Positions 8,601 through 16,715 of a stretch of 64,000 nt of DNA are shown here, one piece after another. The position numbers and the translations under genes were made by a program. Within the stretch, counting starts at the first letter, position 1; each line of letters begins with the position of its first letter. The DNA comes from Paenibacillus sp. FSL H7-0331 (GTDB lineage: Bacteria > Bacillota > Bacilli > Paenibacillales > NBRC-103111): NCBI RefSeq assembly GCF_001956045.1, contig NZ_MRTH01000002.1, positions 310,001 to 374,000 on the forward strand. The letters are read 5' to 3'. The notes under the pieces were generated by a model that was not told the origin of the DNA, made no database searches, and saw only the letters and a list, made by a program, of their open reading frames with translations.

Positions 8601-11421
8601 GAAGGAAACGACCCGAATCAACACGGAACAGGATTGGCTGAAAACCAACCTGGCGAAGTTTTCCCGACTGCTGCAGGGTCAACGTGACCTGTTTGCCGTG
8701 TGCCGGATGATCTTGAGTGAGCTGGCTCCGTTGGTATCTATGCAGCATGGTGTCTTTTATATTAACGAGCCTGTAAGCGGCGTCCCTGTATTGAAGCTGT
8801 TTGCGAGCTATGCCTATCATCAGCGTAAGCATCTATCGAATGAATTCCGTGCAGGCGAGGGTCTTGTCGGGCAGTGTCTGATCGAGAATCAACGGATTTT
8901 GCTAACCAATGTACCATCTGATTATGTGATGATCTCCTCAGGCTTGGGAGAAGCGACACCGCTTAATATTGTGCTGCTCCCGATTATATTCGAGGAACAG
9001 GTCTTGGCTGTCCTGGAATTGGCTTCCTTCCGTGCCTTCAGCGAAATCGATCTGGCTTTCCTGGATCAATTGACGGAATCCATCGGAATCGTGATTAACA
9101 CGATGCAGGCGAACCAACGGACGGAGGAGCTGTTGATGCAGTCGCAATCTCTGACCGAAGAGCTTCAGAAACAGCAAAATGAGCTGCAAACGACTAACGA
9201 AGAGCTGGAGGATAAAGCCAAGCTGCTCGTTATTCAAAAGGCAGAGGTGGAAAGCAAAAACAATGAGGTCGAGGTAGCGAAGCGCTTCCTGGAGGAAAAA
9301 GCCGAGCAGTTGGTGCTGACTTCCAAATACAAATCGGAGTTTTTGGCCAATATGTCGCATGAGCTGAGAACACCACTTAATTCGCTGCTGCTGCTCGCCG
9401 AACAGCTTGTCGATAATCCGGATGAGAACCTGACCGATATCCAGGTGAAATTTGCCAAAACGATTCAGGACTCTGGATTCGATCTGCTCAATCTGATCAA
9501 CGATATCCTGGATTTATCCAAGATCGAGTCGGGAACGGTTACACCTGAATTCAACGAAACCTCAATTAAAGAGATTACCGACGGATTGGATCGTACCTTC
9601 CGCCATATGATCGACAACAAGAGACTTGATTATTTGATCAAGATCGAACCCAATGTACCTAAAACCATATTGACCGACTCCAAAAGGCTTCAGCAGATTC
9701 TGAAAAATCTATTGTCCAATGCGTTCAAATTCACGGAGCAAGGTCAGGTCATGCTGCTGATCCGAAGAGCATTGAATGATTGGAGTCCTGATCATGATCT
9801 GCTGAATCGAGCCAAAATGGTATTGTGCTTCTCAGTTAGTGATACAGGAATTGGAATTCCGAAGGAAAAGCAGCAAATTATTTTTGAAGCCTTCCAGCAA
9901 GCGGACGGTAGTACGAATCGGGAATACGGGGGGACAGGTCTGGGGTTAGCCATATCACGGGAAATTGCGACCATGCTCGGCGGTGAACTGACTCTGTTCA
10001 GTATAGCAGGTAAAGGAAGTACCTTTAACCTCTATCTGCCTTTGGATGTCGATGTGCCGGATTCCGATGTGAAGCAGAAGTATATCCCGGAAGTCATAGA
10101 TGTAACTCCATTGAAGCGGAACCGCAACTACCAGAATAATATAGAGGAATTGATCATCGATGATCGGGACGACATTCAACCTGGAGATCGTGTATTCGTA
10201 ATTATTGAAGATGATCAGAAATTCAACGAAATTTTGCTGGATGTACTTCACAAAAAAGGGATCAAAGCGATCATCACTAATAAAGGCTCAAATGTACTGG
10301 AGCTTGTTAATCAGTATAAGCCAGTCGCTATTACTCTCGATTTGCATCTGAAGGATACGGACGGGTGGCTTGTCATTGAGCATCTCAAAAATGATATGAG
10401 TGTCCGTGACATTCCGGTATGTGTCATCTCGGTGGAGGAGGATGTCATTCAACTGATGCAGAAGGGCGTCTTTGATTACATTTGCAAACCGGTAACGAAG
10501 GAAGATCTGGACAATGCTCTCGATAAGCTGAACAGCTTTGCGGATAAAACGGTTCGTCAGCTGTTAGTTGTGGTACGTGATGAGCAAAGACGTAAAGAAT
10601 TTGTAAGCATGATTGATAATAAGGACATTAAGATCACGGCAGTGGACACGTCCCGTAAGGCACTTAATCAATTTAAAACGAAAAGCTTTGATTGTGTGTT
10701 GGTAGACAATGACTTGACGGATATGAAATTCATTCAGCTGGTTCGCGAAATGCAAAAGAGCTCCAAAAACAAATATCTTCCTATTGTTATCAATCCAAGC
10801 AGAAAACACACAGTTGAAGAAGCAAATGATCTGGAAGATCTAATGAAAACAGCCGTTGTAAAGGAAATCAAGTCACCGATCCAAATCTTGGATGAGACAA
10901 GCTTGTTCCTGCATCGTAAGGCGGAGAACCTTCCAGAAGGGCCGCGGGAAACGCTCGTAAAGCATTTACAGTCTGATGCGATGATCGAATCGAAAAAGGT
11001 GCTTGTTGTCGATGACGACATACGTAATATCTTTGCCCTGACCACGATATTGGAGCGTCACAGCATGAAGGTGTATGCGGCGGAGAATGGTAATGATGCC
11101 ATTACTATTTTGCAGCAAAATCCCGATATTCAGATCGTATTGATGGATATTATGATGCCAGTAATGGATGGATATGAAACTACACGAGCTATACGTGAAA
11201 AGCCTGAGTTCAAGGATTTGCCTATTATTGCCTTGACAGCCAAAGCCATGAAGGGAGATCGGGAGCAGTGTCTGGAAGCAGGAGCCTCTGACTATATTAC
11301 GAAACCGGTAAATAGTGCCCATCTCTTAACGATGATACGCAACTGGTTAACTGGGGATGACAGCCTGGAAGAGGACTCCAGATCCCAGCCTCAAGGCTAT
11401 CATAAAATTTTCACAACATAA
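5653..11421 (+). CDS. Giant soluble hybrid histidine kinase with nine tandem HAMP-like units, GAF, HisKA, HATPase and three receiver domains
   Basis: This 1922-residue protein has no predicted membrane segment. After a degenerate N-terminal HAMP pair (about 10-150), nine 92-residue HAMP-like units run head to tail (aa 150-977; units start every 276 bases from 6100). A GAF domain follows (about 1010-1150), then a coiled coil (about 1155-1225). HisKA carries the phospho-accepting His1236 in [10 protein letters not shown], and HATPase is at about 1340-1460 ([17 protein letters not shown]). REC1 has Asp1563, REC2 is degenerate (about 1636-1750) and REC3 has Asp1832 in [11 protein letters not shown]. 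Poly-HAMP hybrid kinases of this type include the fungal osmosensing Nik1 group. There is no Hpt domain, so phosphate must pass to a partner encoded elsewhere. A GTG at 5545 would add 36 residues, but ATG 5653 has GAAAGGA at good spacing and a family-like start. Confidence 0.9.
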   Translation: MPEQEWNGESVKDVLDTGELLNALMALKKGNFSYRLPYDHTGVAGKIADTFNEIMDMQENLVTEVQTVAKVVGKEGQLSRRFSHKNTGGSWDTVVESLNGLVIDLIQPTSEMVRVINAVAQGDLSQKVELEFEGRALTGEFQRTATNINMMVNQLSTFASEVTRVAREVGTDGKLGGQADVKGVSGTWKDLTDGVNNMASNLTDQVRNIAAVTTAVANGDLSKQITVNAKGEIMELKNTINTMVDQLSTFSSEVTRVAREVGTEGKLGGQADVKGVSGTWRDLTESVNYMASNLTNQVRNIAVVTTAVANGDLSKKITADVQGEILELKNTINTMVDQLSTFASEVTRMAREVGTEGILGGQAEVSGVDGTWRDLTESVNYMASNLTNQVRNIAEVTTAVAKGDLSKTITVDAKGEILQLKSTINTMVDQLSNFASEVTRVAREVSTEGKLGGQADVKDVSGTWKDLTDNVNFMAGTLTDQVRNIAEVTTAVAKGDLSKQITVNARGEILELKNTINTMVEQLSTFASEVTRVAREVSTEGKLGGQADVKDVSGTWKDLTDNVNFMAGTLTDQVRNIAEVTTAVAKGDLSKQITVNARGEILELKNTINTMVEQLSTFASEVTRVAREVGTLGMLGGQAQVTGVAGTWRDLTESVNYMASNLTNQVRNIAVVTTAVANGDLSKKITADVQGEILELKNTINTMVDQLSTFASEVTRVAREVGTEGKLGSQAQVKGVGGTWKDLTDTVNYMASNLTIQMRNIAGVTTAVANGDLSKKITVDVKGELLELKNTINTMVDQLNSFASEVTRVAREVGTDGKLGGQSQVRGVGGIWKDLTDNVNIMATNLTDQVRGIAKVVTAVANGNMKQKLTVEAKGEIAELTDTINNMIDTLATFADQVTTVAREVGAEGKLGGQANVPGAAGTWRDLTDNVNYMASTLTTQVRAITNVATAVTKGDLSRTIDVATAGELATLKDNMNEMIRNLKETTRINTEQDWLKTNLAKFSRLLQGQRDLFAVCRMILSELAPLVSMQHGVFYINEPVSGVPVLKLFASYAYHQRKHLSNEFRAGEGLVGQCLIENQRILLTNVPSDYVMISSGLGEATPLNIVLLPIIFEEQVLAVLELASFRAFSEIDLAFLDQLTESIGIVINTMQANQRTEELLMQSQSLTEELQKQQNELQTTNEELEDKAKLLVIQKAEVESKNNEVEVAKRFLEEKAEQLVLTSKYKSEFLANMSHELRTPLNSLLLLAEQLVDNPDENLTDIQVKFAKTIQDSGFDLLNLINDILDLSKIESGTVTPEFNETSIKEITDGLDRTFRHMIDNKRLDYLIKIEPNVPKTILTDSKRLQQILKNLLSNAFKFTEQGQVMLLIRRALNDWSPDHDLLNRAKMVLCFSVSDTGIGIPKEKQQIIFEAFQQADGSTNREYGGTGLGLAISREIATMLGGELTLFSIAGKGSTFNLYLPLDVDVPDSDVKQKYIPEVIDVTPLKRNRNYQNNIEELIIDDRDDIQPGDRVFVIIEDDQKFNEILLDVLHKKGIKAIITNKGSNVLELVNQYKPVAITLDLHLKDTDGWLVIEHLKNDMSVRDIPVCVISVEEDVIQLMQKGVFDYICKPVTKEDLDNALDKLNSFADKTVRQLLVVVRDEQRRKEFVSMIDNKDIKITAVDTSRKALNQFKTKSFDCVLVDNDLTDMKFIQLVREMQKSSKNKYLPIVINPSRKHTVEEANDLEDLMKTAVVKEIKSPIQILDETSLFLHRKAENLPEGPRETLVKHLQSDAMIESKKVLVVDDDIRNIFALTTILERHSMKVYAAENGNDAITILQQNPDIQIVLMDIMMPVMDGYETTRAIREKPEFKDLPIIALTAKAMKGDREQCLEAGASDYITKPVNSAHLLTMIRNWLTGDDSLEEDSRSQPQGYHKIFTT
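6100..8583 (+). repeat. Nine tandem 276-bp coding repeats (HAMP-like units)
   Basis: Units begin at 6100, 6376, 6652, 6928, 7204, 7480, 7756, 8032 and 8308. Each encodes about 92 residues of the pattern [19 protein letters not shown], then [31 protein letters not shown] and [11 protein letters not shown]. Units 4 and 5 differ at only 2 of 92 residues, yet their codons differ at many silent sites. Units 2 and 6 also share long identical protein stretches. Confidence 0.9.
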
Positions 11422-11459
11422 GCATGTAACATAGCTCTGCAATTAAGCTCTAATAACTG

Positions 11460-11499
11460 GAACAAGTACCCTGGGACACTACTCCTGGGGTACTTGTTC
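11460..11499. terminator. Hairpin between the hybrid kinase and pxpB
   Basis: GAACAAGTACCC (11460-11471) and GGGTACTTGTTC (11488-11499) form a 12-bp perfect stem. The downstream bases are only moderately T-rich (CGCTTATATC), so termination may be partial. Confidence 0.55.
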
Positions 11500-11537
11500 G
11501 CTTATATCATCTATAAAATCTGAGGGGGGACGGTCAT

Positions 11538-12266
11538 ATGCTGCTTTCAATGGAAGGGCCAGCCTATTTGCCACTGGGTGACCAGGTTGTTCTTCTACAA
11601 TTTGGTCAGGAAGTGTCGATGGAGCTGAATCTTTATATTCATCAGTATGTACAAGTCGTTCAGGCAGCCAGGATTAAAGGAATCCGACAGGTTGTAGCTT
11701 CTTTTTGCAGTATTTCGATCAGTTATGATCCCAATCTAATTCGTTATCGGCAATTGGTAACTGAGCTGCAGCAGATGGATACGACTAAGCTTGATTCGGT
11801 GGGTCCCAAGGGTAGAGTGCTGCACATACCCGTTGTTTATGGCGGAGATTACGGGCAGGATCTGGATTACGTAGCTGATACAGTAGGGCTGAGTCCTGAA
11901 GAAGTCGTTCGTATGCATTCCGATGAAACCTATTTGATTTACATGCTTGGTTTCATTGCGAGTTTCCCTTATTGTGGAGATATTGATAGCCGGTTATCGC
12001 TGCCGCGGCGCACAAATCCGCGTGTAAAGGTGGAGAAGGGCTCAATTGCTATAGCTAATCGGCAAACGAGTATTTATCCCGTCTCTTCACCAGGAGGCTG
12101 GCATATTATTGGAAGGACACCACTAAATACGTTTGATCCTTACTCGAATCCACCCAGTTTATTCAGGGCGGGGGATTATATCAAGTTTGAAGCCATAACA
12201 GCTTCCGACGCTGAGGGCTGGAATGAACTTACACGAAAAGAGTGGACTGAACAATGGCAGGAATAG
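11538..12266 (+). CDS. pxpB: 5-oxoprolinase subunit PxpB (KipI family)
   Basis: This 242-residue protein belongs to the KipI/PxpB carboxyltransferase family; the motifs HIPVVYGGDYGQDLDYVA, HSDETYLIYMLGFIASFPYCG, LPRRTNPRVKVEKGSIAIA and SPGGWHIIGRTP are clear. PxpB, PxpC and PxpA form the ATP-dependent prokaryotic 5-oxoprolinase that opens pyroglutamate to glutamate. The Bacillus homologue KipI was first described as an inhibitor of sporulation kinase KinA. The ATG at 11538 follows GAGGGGGGA. It overlaps pxpC by 13 bases. The third subunit, PxpA, is not in this window, and the gene sits just after a large histidine kinase, so a kinase-modulating role is an alternative. Confidence 0.88.
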   Translation: MLLSMEGPAYLPLGDQVVLLQFGQEVSMELNLYIHQYVQVVQAARIKGIRQVVASFCSISISYDPNLIRYRQLVTELQQMDTTKLDSVGPKGRVLHIPVVYGGDYGQDLDYVADTVGLSPEEVVRMHSDETYLIYMLGFIASFPYCGDIDSRLSLPRRTNPRVKVEKGSIAIANRQTSIYPVSSPGGWHIIGRTPLNTFDPYSNPPSLFRAGDYIKFEAITASDAEGWNELTRKEWTEQWQE

Positions 12267-13213
12267 AAATCTTGAAGTCGGGACTACTAACTACCGTACA
12301 GGACTTGGGCAGAACGGATTATAGGATGTATGGTGTGAATACGTGTGGAGCCATGGATAGGTTCTCCCTGCGATTAGCCAATCTTCTTGTGGGCAATGGG
12401 GAGAATGAGGCGGCATTGGAAGTTACGTTGATCGGTCCTCATTTGAAATTTCTAGTCGACGGCGTGATTGCAGTAACGGGAGGAGACCTTGCCCCAAGGC
12501 TTAATGGTACCGCAATTGGAATGTGGAAAACGATCCTTGTTTCCGAAGGGGATATTCTCCAATTTGGTCATATGAAGCATGGCTGCCGCTCCTACGTGGC
12601 AATAAAAGGCGGAATCGATGTGCCTCTGATTATGGGGAGCCGTTCAACATTCATTCGCGGTGGCTATGGAGGATTGGAGGGAAGAAGTCTAAAGGAGGGG
12701 GATAGGCTGGATATAGGTGAAGGGGAGCCGCGTTTAGATCGGGCTTTGGTTACAGGTAGAAGCTTGCCTGCAGCTTATAGACCTGATTTTGTGACAGAAC
12801 GTCCTATCCGATTTATTCCCGGTCCGCAATCTGATCGTTTCATCGAGACGTCATTGGATACTTTTGTTTCTGATTTCTACGGCATTCTGAATGAATCGGA
12901 TCGTATGGGTTACAGGCTCAAGGGCCCGCAGTTGACGCATAAGTCGGGTGCAGATATGATTTCGGGTGCAGTTACAATCGGCTCCATACAGGTGCCAGGC
13001 GATGGCCAACCGATTATATTGATGTCAGATTGCCAGGTGACAGGAGGCTACACCCAGATCGGTGTCGTTATCGGCGTAGATATTCCATATCTGGCTCAAA
13101 GAAAACCAGGTGATCGCATACAATTTCAACAAATCGGGATTGAGGACGCTCAGCATTTCTGGAGGGAACAGGAGCGGCTCATTTCTTTGATAAGGATGCA
13201 CAATATTTGCTGA
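12254..13213 (+). CDS. pxpC: 5-oxoprolinase subunit PxpC (KipA family biotin-dependent carboxyltransferase domain)
   Basis: This 319-residue partner of PxpB carries the family motifs IEILKSGLLTTVQDLGR near the start, GAMDRFSLRLANLLVGN, EVTLIGPHLKF, AIKGGIDVP, GSRSTF, RFIPGPQSD and GDGQPIILMSDCQVTGGY. In Bacillus, KipA counteracts KipI. The ATG lies within the end of pxpB (13-base overlap), the normal arrangement for the pair. It is probably cytosolic and works as a PxpB-PxpC complex. What follows (a DUF1697 protein) is not part of the pathway. Confidence 0.88.
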   Translation: MAGIEILKSGLLTTVQDLGRTDYRMYGVNTCGAMDRFSLRLANLLVGNGENEAALEVTLIGPHLKFLVDGVIAVTGGDLAPRLNGTAIGMWKTILVSEGDILQFGHMKHGCRSYVAIKGGIDVPLIMGSRSTFIRGGYGGLEGRSLKEGDRLDIGEGEPRLDRALVTGRSLPAAYRPDFVTERPIRFIPGPQSDRFIETSLDTFVSDFYGILNESDRMGYRLKGPQLTHKSGADMISGAVTIGSIQVPGDGQPIILMSDCQVTGGYTQIGVVIGVDIPYLAQRKPGDRIQFQQIGIEDAQHFWREQERLISLIRMHNIC

Positions 13214-13256
13214 ATGTACCTTTTGGGCAGAATGATTTAAAGAAAAGAGGACAGCA

Positions 13257-13802
13257 ATGACTATATATATCGCATTATTGCGCGGCATTAACGTAGGTGG
13301 TAAGAACAAGATAAAGATGGCAGAATTGAAAAACTCGTTTGAAGCATTGGGTCTGGAACGTGTGAAAACCTATATTAATAGCGGGAATGTTTTGTTCGAA
13401 TCTCAATTAAGTGAAGCAGTCTTGCGTGAACAAATCGAGCAAGCAGTTCACAGGGATTATGGTATTGCGCTGACAGTAATATTGAGGACGGCTCAGGAGC
13501 TGGAACAGATGATTGAACATTGCCCATTCTCCCTGGATACCTTGCTGGCAGGGGAAAGTATTCATGTCTCTTTTCTGCTCCAGGCACCTACCGAGGACCA
13601 AATTATCTACTTATCCCGAATCCAAAGTGAAAAAGATGAATTCCAGATTCAAGGCCGAGATCTTTATTTATGGTTCCGTCAAAGCATATTGGATTCCAAG
13701 CTTGCGAGTCATATTCCAAAATTTGAAGATTCTGCGACAACACGCAATTGGAATACGATCCTAAAGCTCGACGCGCTGGCAAAAGCGATGAAATCCGATT
13801 GA
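13257..13802 (+). CDS. DUF1697 family protein
   Basis: This 181-residue protein has the hallmark start IYIALLRGINVGGKNKIKM, followed by L..LGLE.VKTYINSGNVLFES. These residues define the DUF1697 family, small cytosolic proteins of unknown function in many soil bacteria. The ATG at 13257 follows AAAGAGGACAGCA. No operon partner is evident: it begins 43 nt after pxpC and converges with the LysR gene 20 nt beyond its end. I cannot assign an activity. Confidence 0.85.
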   Translation: MTIYIALLRGINVGGKNKIKMAELKNSFEALGLERVKTYINSGNVLFESQLSEAVLREQIEQAVHRDYGIALTVILRTAQELEQMIEHCPFSLDTLLAGESIHVSFLLQAPTEDQIIYLSRIQSEKDEFQIQGRDLYLWFRQSILDSKLASHIPKFEDSATTRNWNTILKLDALAKAMKSD

Positions 13803-13821
13803 GAACATGCAGTTTCCCCTT

Positions 13822-14700
13822 TTATTCATTCGCTTCAGCTACATGCTGAGCATGGGGCAATGTGCACATAAAGGCATTCAAAGCGCTGCTCACAAATGAG
13901 TCCTTTCGTGTAATGAACTCGGTTTGCATATGACGGTACGAATCGGGAATAGCATGTGTACGGACAGTGCCTTCCGTTTCGTGCTTGTTTATGACGGATT
14001 TGGGTAGCAGAGAGACACCAAGCCCTGCCGATACACCACCAATAATCGCTTCCAGTGTACCAAACTCCATAATGATCGGCTGCGTTATGCCAATGGACTG
14101 AAGCCACTGATTCAGCACTTCCCGATAAGAGCATCCGGTGCTGTACACGAGAATGGGTTTGGTTACAGCTTCATCGAGCTGGATGACTGCAGGAGTAGAG
14201 ACGATAACCAGCTCTTCATCAAATGCCGGCACCGATTGCAGGTCAGGATGATTACATTTGCAGCCTATGAAGGCTCCATCCAGCTCATAATGGAGTACCT
14301 TCTCCATCAAATATTGCGAATGCCCGGTCGTTAGTGACAGCAGTACACCAGGATACTGCTTGTAATAAGAGGCTAACAGCTTTGGCAGTCTGACGGCGGC
14401 AGCGGTCTGCGTGGAGCCAATGACGAGCGGACCACTCGGTTCACTAGACGAGGTGAGTGCCAATGTCACTTCATCCAGCAGACCGACAATTTTGTCTGTA
14501 TAGGTGAGTAAGGTCTTGCCGCTCGAAGAAAGTGTCATCCCCCGATTGTGACGAAAAAACAAGATGGTTGCCAGTTCCGACTCCAGCTGCTGAATCCTAG
14601 CAGTCACATTGGATTGAACATAACCGAGCCTTTGTGCCGCTTTGGTAATCGAGCCCTCCCGGGCGACCATTTGAAACACGCGTAAATCTGAACTCTCCAT
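13822..14700 (-). CDS. LysR family transcriptional regulator
   Basis: This 292-residue regulator has an N-terminal winged helix-turn-helix (residues about 5-60: VFQMVAREGSITKAAQRLGYVQSNVTARIQQLE) followed by the periplasmic-binding-like effector domain (TQTAAAVRLPKLLASYYKQYPGV, GVSLLPKSV). It resembles the YtlI/CzcR group. It is divergent from an SDR-family oxidoreductase and an exporter with 154 bp between them, the usual arrangement for a LysR protein that controls its neighbour. The intergenic DNA holds two inverted repeats that are good operator candidates. The ligand is unknown. Confidence 0.92.
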   Translation of the reverse strand: MESSDLRVFQMVAREGSITKAAQRLGYVQSNVTARIQQLESELATILFFRHNRGMTLSSSGKTLLTYTDKIVGLLDEVTLALTSSSEPSGPLVIGSTQTAAAVRLPKLLASYYKQYPGVLLSLTTGHSQYLMEKVLHYELDGAFIGCKCNHPDLQSVPAFDEELVIVSTPAVIQLDEAVTKPILVYSTGCSYREVLNQWLQSIGITQPIIMEFGTLEAIIGGVSAGLGVSLLPKSVINKHETEGTVRTHAIPDSYRHMQTEFITRKDSFVSSALNAFMCTLPHAQHVAEANE

Positions 14701-14718
14701 AGCTACAAACCTCCCAAT

Positions 14719-14741
14719 CCGATTGATCTATTTTCAATCGG
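14719..14741. promoter_or_regulatory. Inverted repeat next to the lysR start
   Basis: CCGATTG (14719-14725) and CAATCGG (14735-14741) form a perfect 7-bp inverted repeat with a 9-nt spacer, 19 bp upstream of the LysR start codon. It may be an autoregulatory site. Confidence 0.5.
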
Positions 14742-14749
14742 TTTCTTGA

Positions 14750-14766
14750 TATCATAAATTGTGATA
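14750..14766. promoter_or_regulatory. Candidate LysR-type box between lysR and the SDR gene
   Basis: TATCA (14750-14754) and TGATA (14762-14766) are separated by 7 nt in a dyad that fits the T-N11-A rule of LysR sites. Confidence 0.5.
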
Positions 14767-14854
14767 CCCAGTATCTCTAACAATCATTATACATAAAATC
14801 AATCCTCCGTTACAATCATTCTAAACCCATTAAGACATTAGGGAGGATCCAAAT

Positions 14855-15595
14855 ATGAATGTGCATAATAAAGTCGCTTTAGTTACTGGCGGAGGAACAG
14901 GAATTGGCAGGGCAACGAGTATAGCATTGGCAGAACGGGGAGCCTGGGTTGCAGTGAACTATTCGAGGTCCAAGACAGACGCTGATGAAACGGTGCAAAC
15001 GATTCTAAGCACGGGTGGTCGTGCCATGTCTGTTCAAGCCGATGTGTCCAATGACCGGGAAGTGCGCGCTATGGTCGCAGCCATTGTCCAACAGTTCGGA
15101 ACTGTTGATTTGCTTGTTAATAATGCGAGTATTACTCAACACATCGCGCTTGACGATCTGGAAGCAGCAACAGATGAGGTATGGGATGAGCTGTACGCGG
15201 TTAATGTTAAAGGCATGTTTAATTGTGCACGTGCTGCCGCTCCATGGATGAAGCACAATCATCAAGGAGCAATCGTCAATGTTGGGAGCATCGCTGGACT
15301 AACCGGTTCAGGCTCATCACTCCCCTATGCAGTATCCAAAGCAGCTGTGCATGGACTTACCAAATCATTGGCTCACGCATTGGCTCCGCAAGTTCGAGTA
15401 AACTGTGTCGCACCCGGAGCTGTCGCAACCAGATGGTGGGAAGGACGGGAAGAGAAGATGAATCGGTTAAGTAAAAACGTGCTGCTCCAGCACATCTCCA
15501 CCCCAGAGGACATTGCCAGGCTGATTTGTACGGCTTTAGAGCAGGAATCAATGACGGGGCAAATATTAACCATCGATTGCGGACAAACCTTATAA
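14855..15595 (+). CDS. Short-chain dehydrogenase/reductase (FabG-like SDR)
   Basis: This 246-residue classical SDR shows the Rossmann motif TGGGTGIGRA (residues about 10-19), NNAS, the catalytic Ser region GSIAGLTGSGSS, the YAVSK catalytic Tyr/Lys and the VNCVAPGAV segment. NADPH is the likely cofactor: the basic residues after beta-2 (NYSRSK) point that way. The substrate cannot be read from the sequence. The ATG follows AGGGAGGATCC. The gene is divergent from lysR and followed by a DMT transporter after 66 nt, so a LysR-controlled reductase plus exporter unit is likely. Confidence 0.9.
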   Translation: MNVHNKVALVTGGGTGIGRATSIALAERGAWVAVNYSRSKTDADETVQTILSTGGRAMSVQADVSNDREVRAMVAAIVQQFGTVDLLVNNASITQHIALDDLEAATDEVWDELYAVNVKGMFNCARAAAPWMKHNHQGAIVNVGSIAGLTGSGSSLPYAVSKAAVHGLTKSLAHALAPQVRVNCVAPGAVATRWWEGREEKMNRLSKNVLLQHISTPEDIARLICTALEQESMTGQILTIDCGQTL

Positions 15596-15661
15596 CCGCA
15601 AACATGCTTTTGAAAGAGAGGATAACCCAACTCAGCAGCAAAGCAATTGGAGGCTTGTATT

Positions 15662-16552
15662 ATGAGTAAAATCAAATATATCGGACTTGTGGTATTGACA
15701 ACTTTTATAATGGGGATTGCCTTTCCGGTTGGCAAGCTTGGCATGGCTTATGCACCGCCTTTTTTCCTTATGGGCATTCGGTTCGTATTGGCAGGAGTGC
15801 TGCTTGCACTTATCGTCAGCAGGAAACCACGGCCGCGTGGAGGCAAGCAGTGGCTGCAGGTGTCTATAATTGGTCTTTTCCAATCTGCGGGTGTGATGGG
15901 ATGTGCCTATTTCAGTATGCGATGGATCACCTCAGGCGAATCCTCAATTATTACATGTACGAATCCACTGCTTGTCATTATACTCGGGACCTTGTTTACC
16001 GGCGCTGTATATCGTGGTCATCAGTGGATAGGAGTTGCCATTGGTTTTATAGGTGTCGTGTTCACTTTTGGACTCCATATGGATATTCAACCAGGATCGT
16101 TTATTAGCTTCGCGGGAGCCTTGTTCTTTGCTGTGTCCACACTGCTGGTAAAACGATGGGGGCCAGCATTCGATATTAATGTCCTGGCCGCTTATCAGAT
16201 GATAGCGGGTGGAGTCGCTTTGTTTATTTTAAGTGCACTCATGGAGCAGCCTTATTTTCATATGACCTTTACATCGGTATCCATTGTGCTATGGCTTGCG
16301 GTTATGGGCTCAATCGTTCAGTTCTCGTTATGGTACTATCTGCTGCGCAATGGTGATCCTGCCAAAACAAGCACTTTTCTGTTTCTAGTACCCCTTTTTG
16401 GTCTTCTATCCAGCTGGCTGCTGCTCGGCGAACAGGTTCAGTGGTATGTGGGAGTCGGCGGTGCGCTCATCTGTGTGGGAATTGTGCTCGTCAATTGGGA
16501 AAGAAGGAAACGGCCGGGATTGCAAATAACCAAACCCTTAATGGAAGGTTAA
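15662..16552 (+). CDS. DMT-family (EamA) transporter
   Basis: This membrane protein of 296 residues has about ten hydrophobic segments arranged as two EamA repeats, e.g. GLVVLTTFIMGIAFPVGKLG at the start and GVGGALICVGIVLVNW at the end. The family exports amino acids and other metabolites. A TTG at 15647 lies inside the ribosome site TTGGAGG, so the true start is ATG 15662, 8 nt after it. It is probably cotranscribed with the SDR gene under the LysR regulator and ends at a terminator at 16576-16606. Confidence 0.88.
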   Translation: MSKIKYIGLVVLTTFIMGIAFPVGKLGMAYAPPFFLMGIRFVLAGVLLALIVSRKPRPRGGKQWLQVSIIGLFQSAGVMGCAYFSMRWITSGESSIITCTNPLLVIILGTLFTGAVYRGHQWIGVAIGFIGVVFTFGLHMDIQPGSFISFAGALFFAVSTLLVKRWGPAFDINVLAAYQMIAGGVALFILSALMEQPYFHMTFTSVSIVLWLAVMGSIVQFSLWYYLLRNGDPAKTSTFLFLVPLFGLLSSWLLLGEQVQWYVGVGGALICVGIVLVNWERRKRPGLQITKPLMEG

Positions 16553-16575
16553 TTGTGGATGTGAATAGAAGCAGG

Positions 16576-16606
16576 GGTGGTGATCACTTAGATCGCCACC
16601 TTTTTG
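16576..16606 (+). terminator. Terminator after the DMT transporter
   Basis: GGTGGTGATC pairs with GATCGCCACC (one G-U pair) around ACTTA, followed by TTTTTG. Confidence 0.8.
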
Positions 16607-16715
16607 TTGTTGCAATGAATATTTGATCAAAGTGTTAAAAATCAAACTTTTCCCAGTACCACAAATCGGTTATGTTAAATATAGCTATGATCACTCATAG
16701 AGGGGGGAAAGCTGC

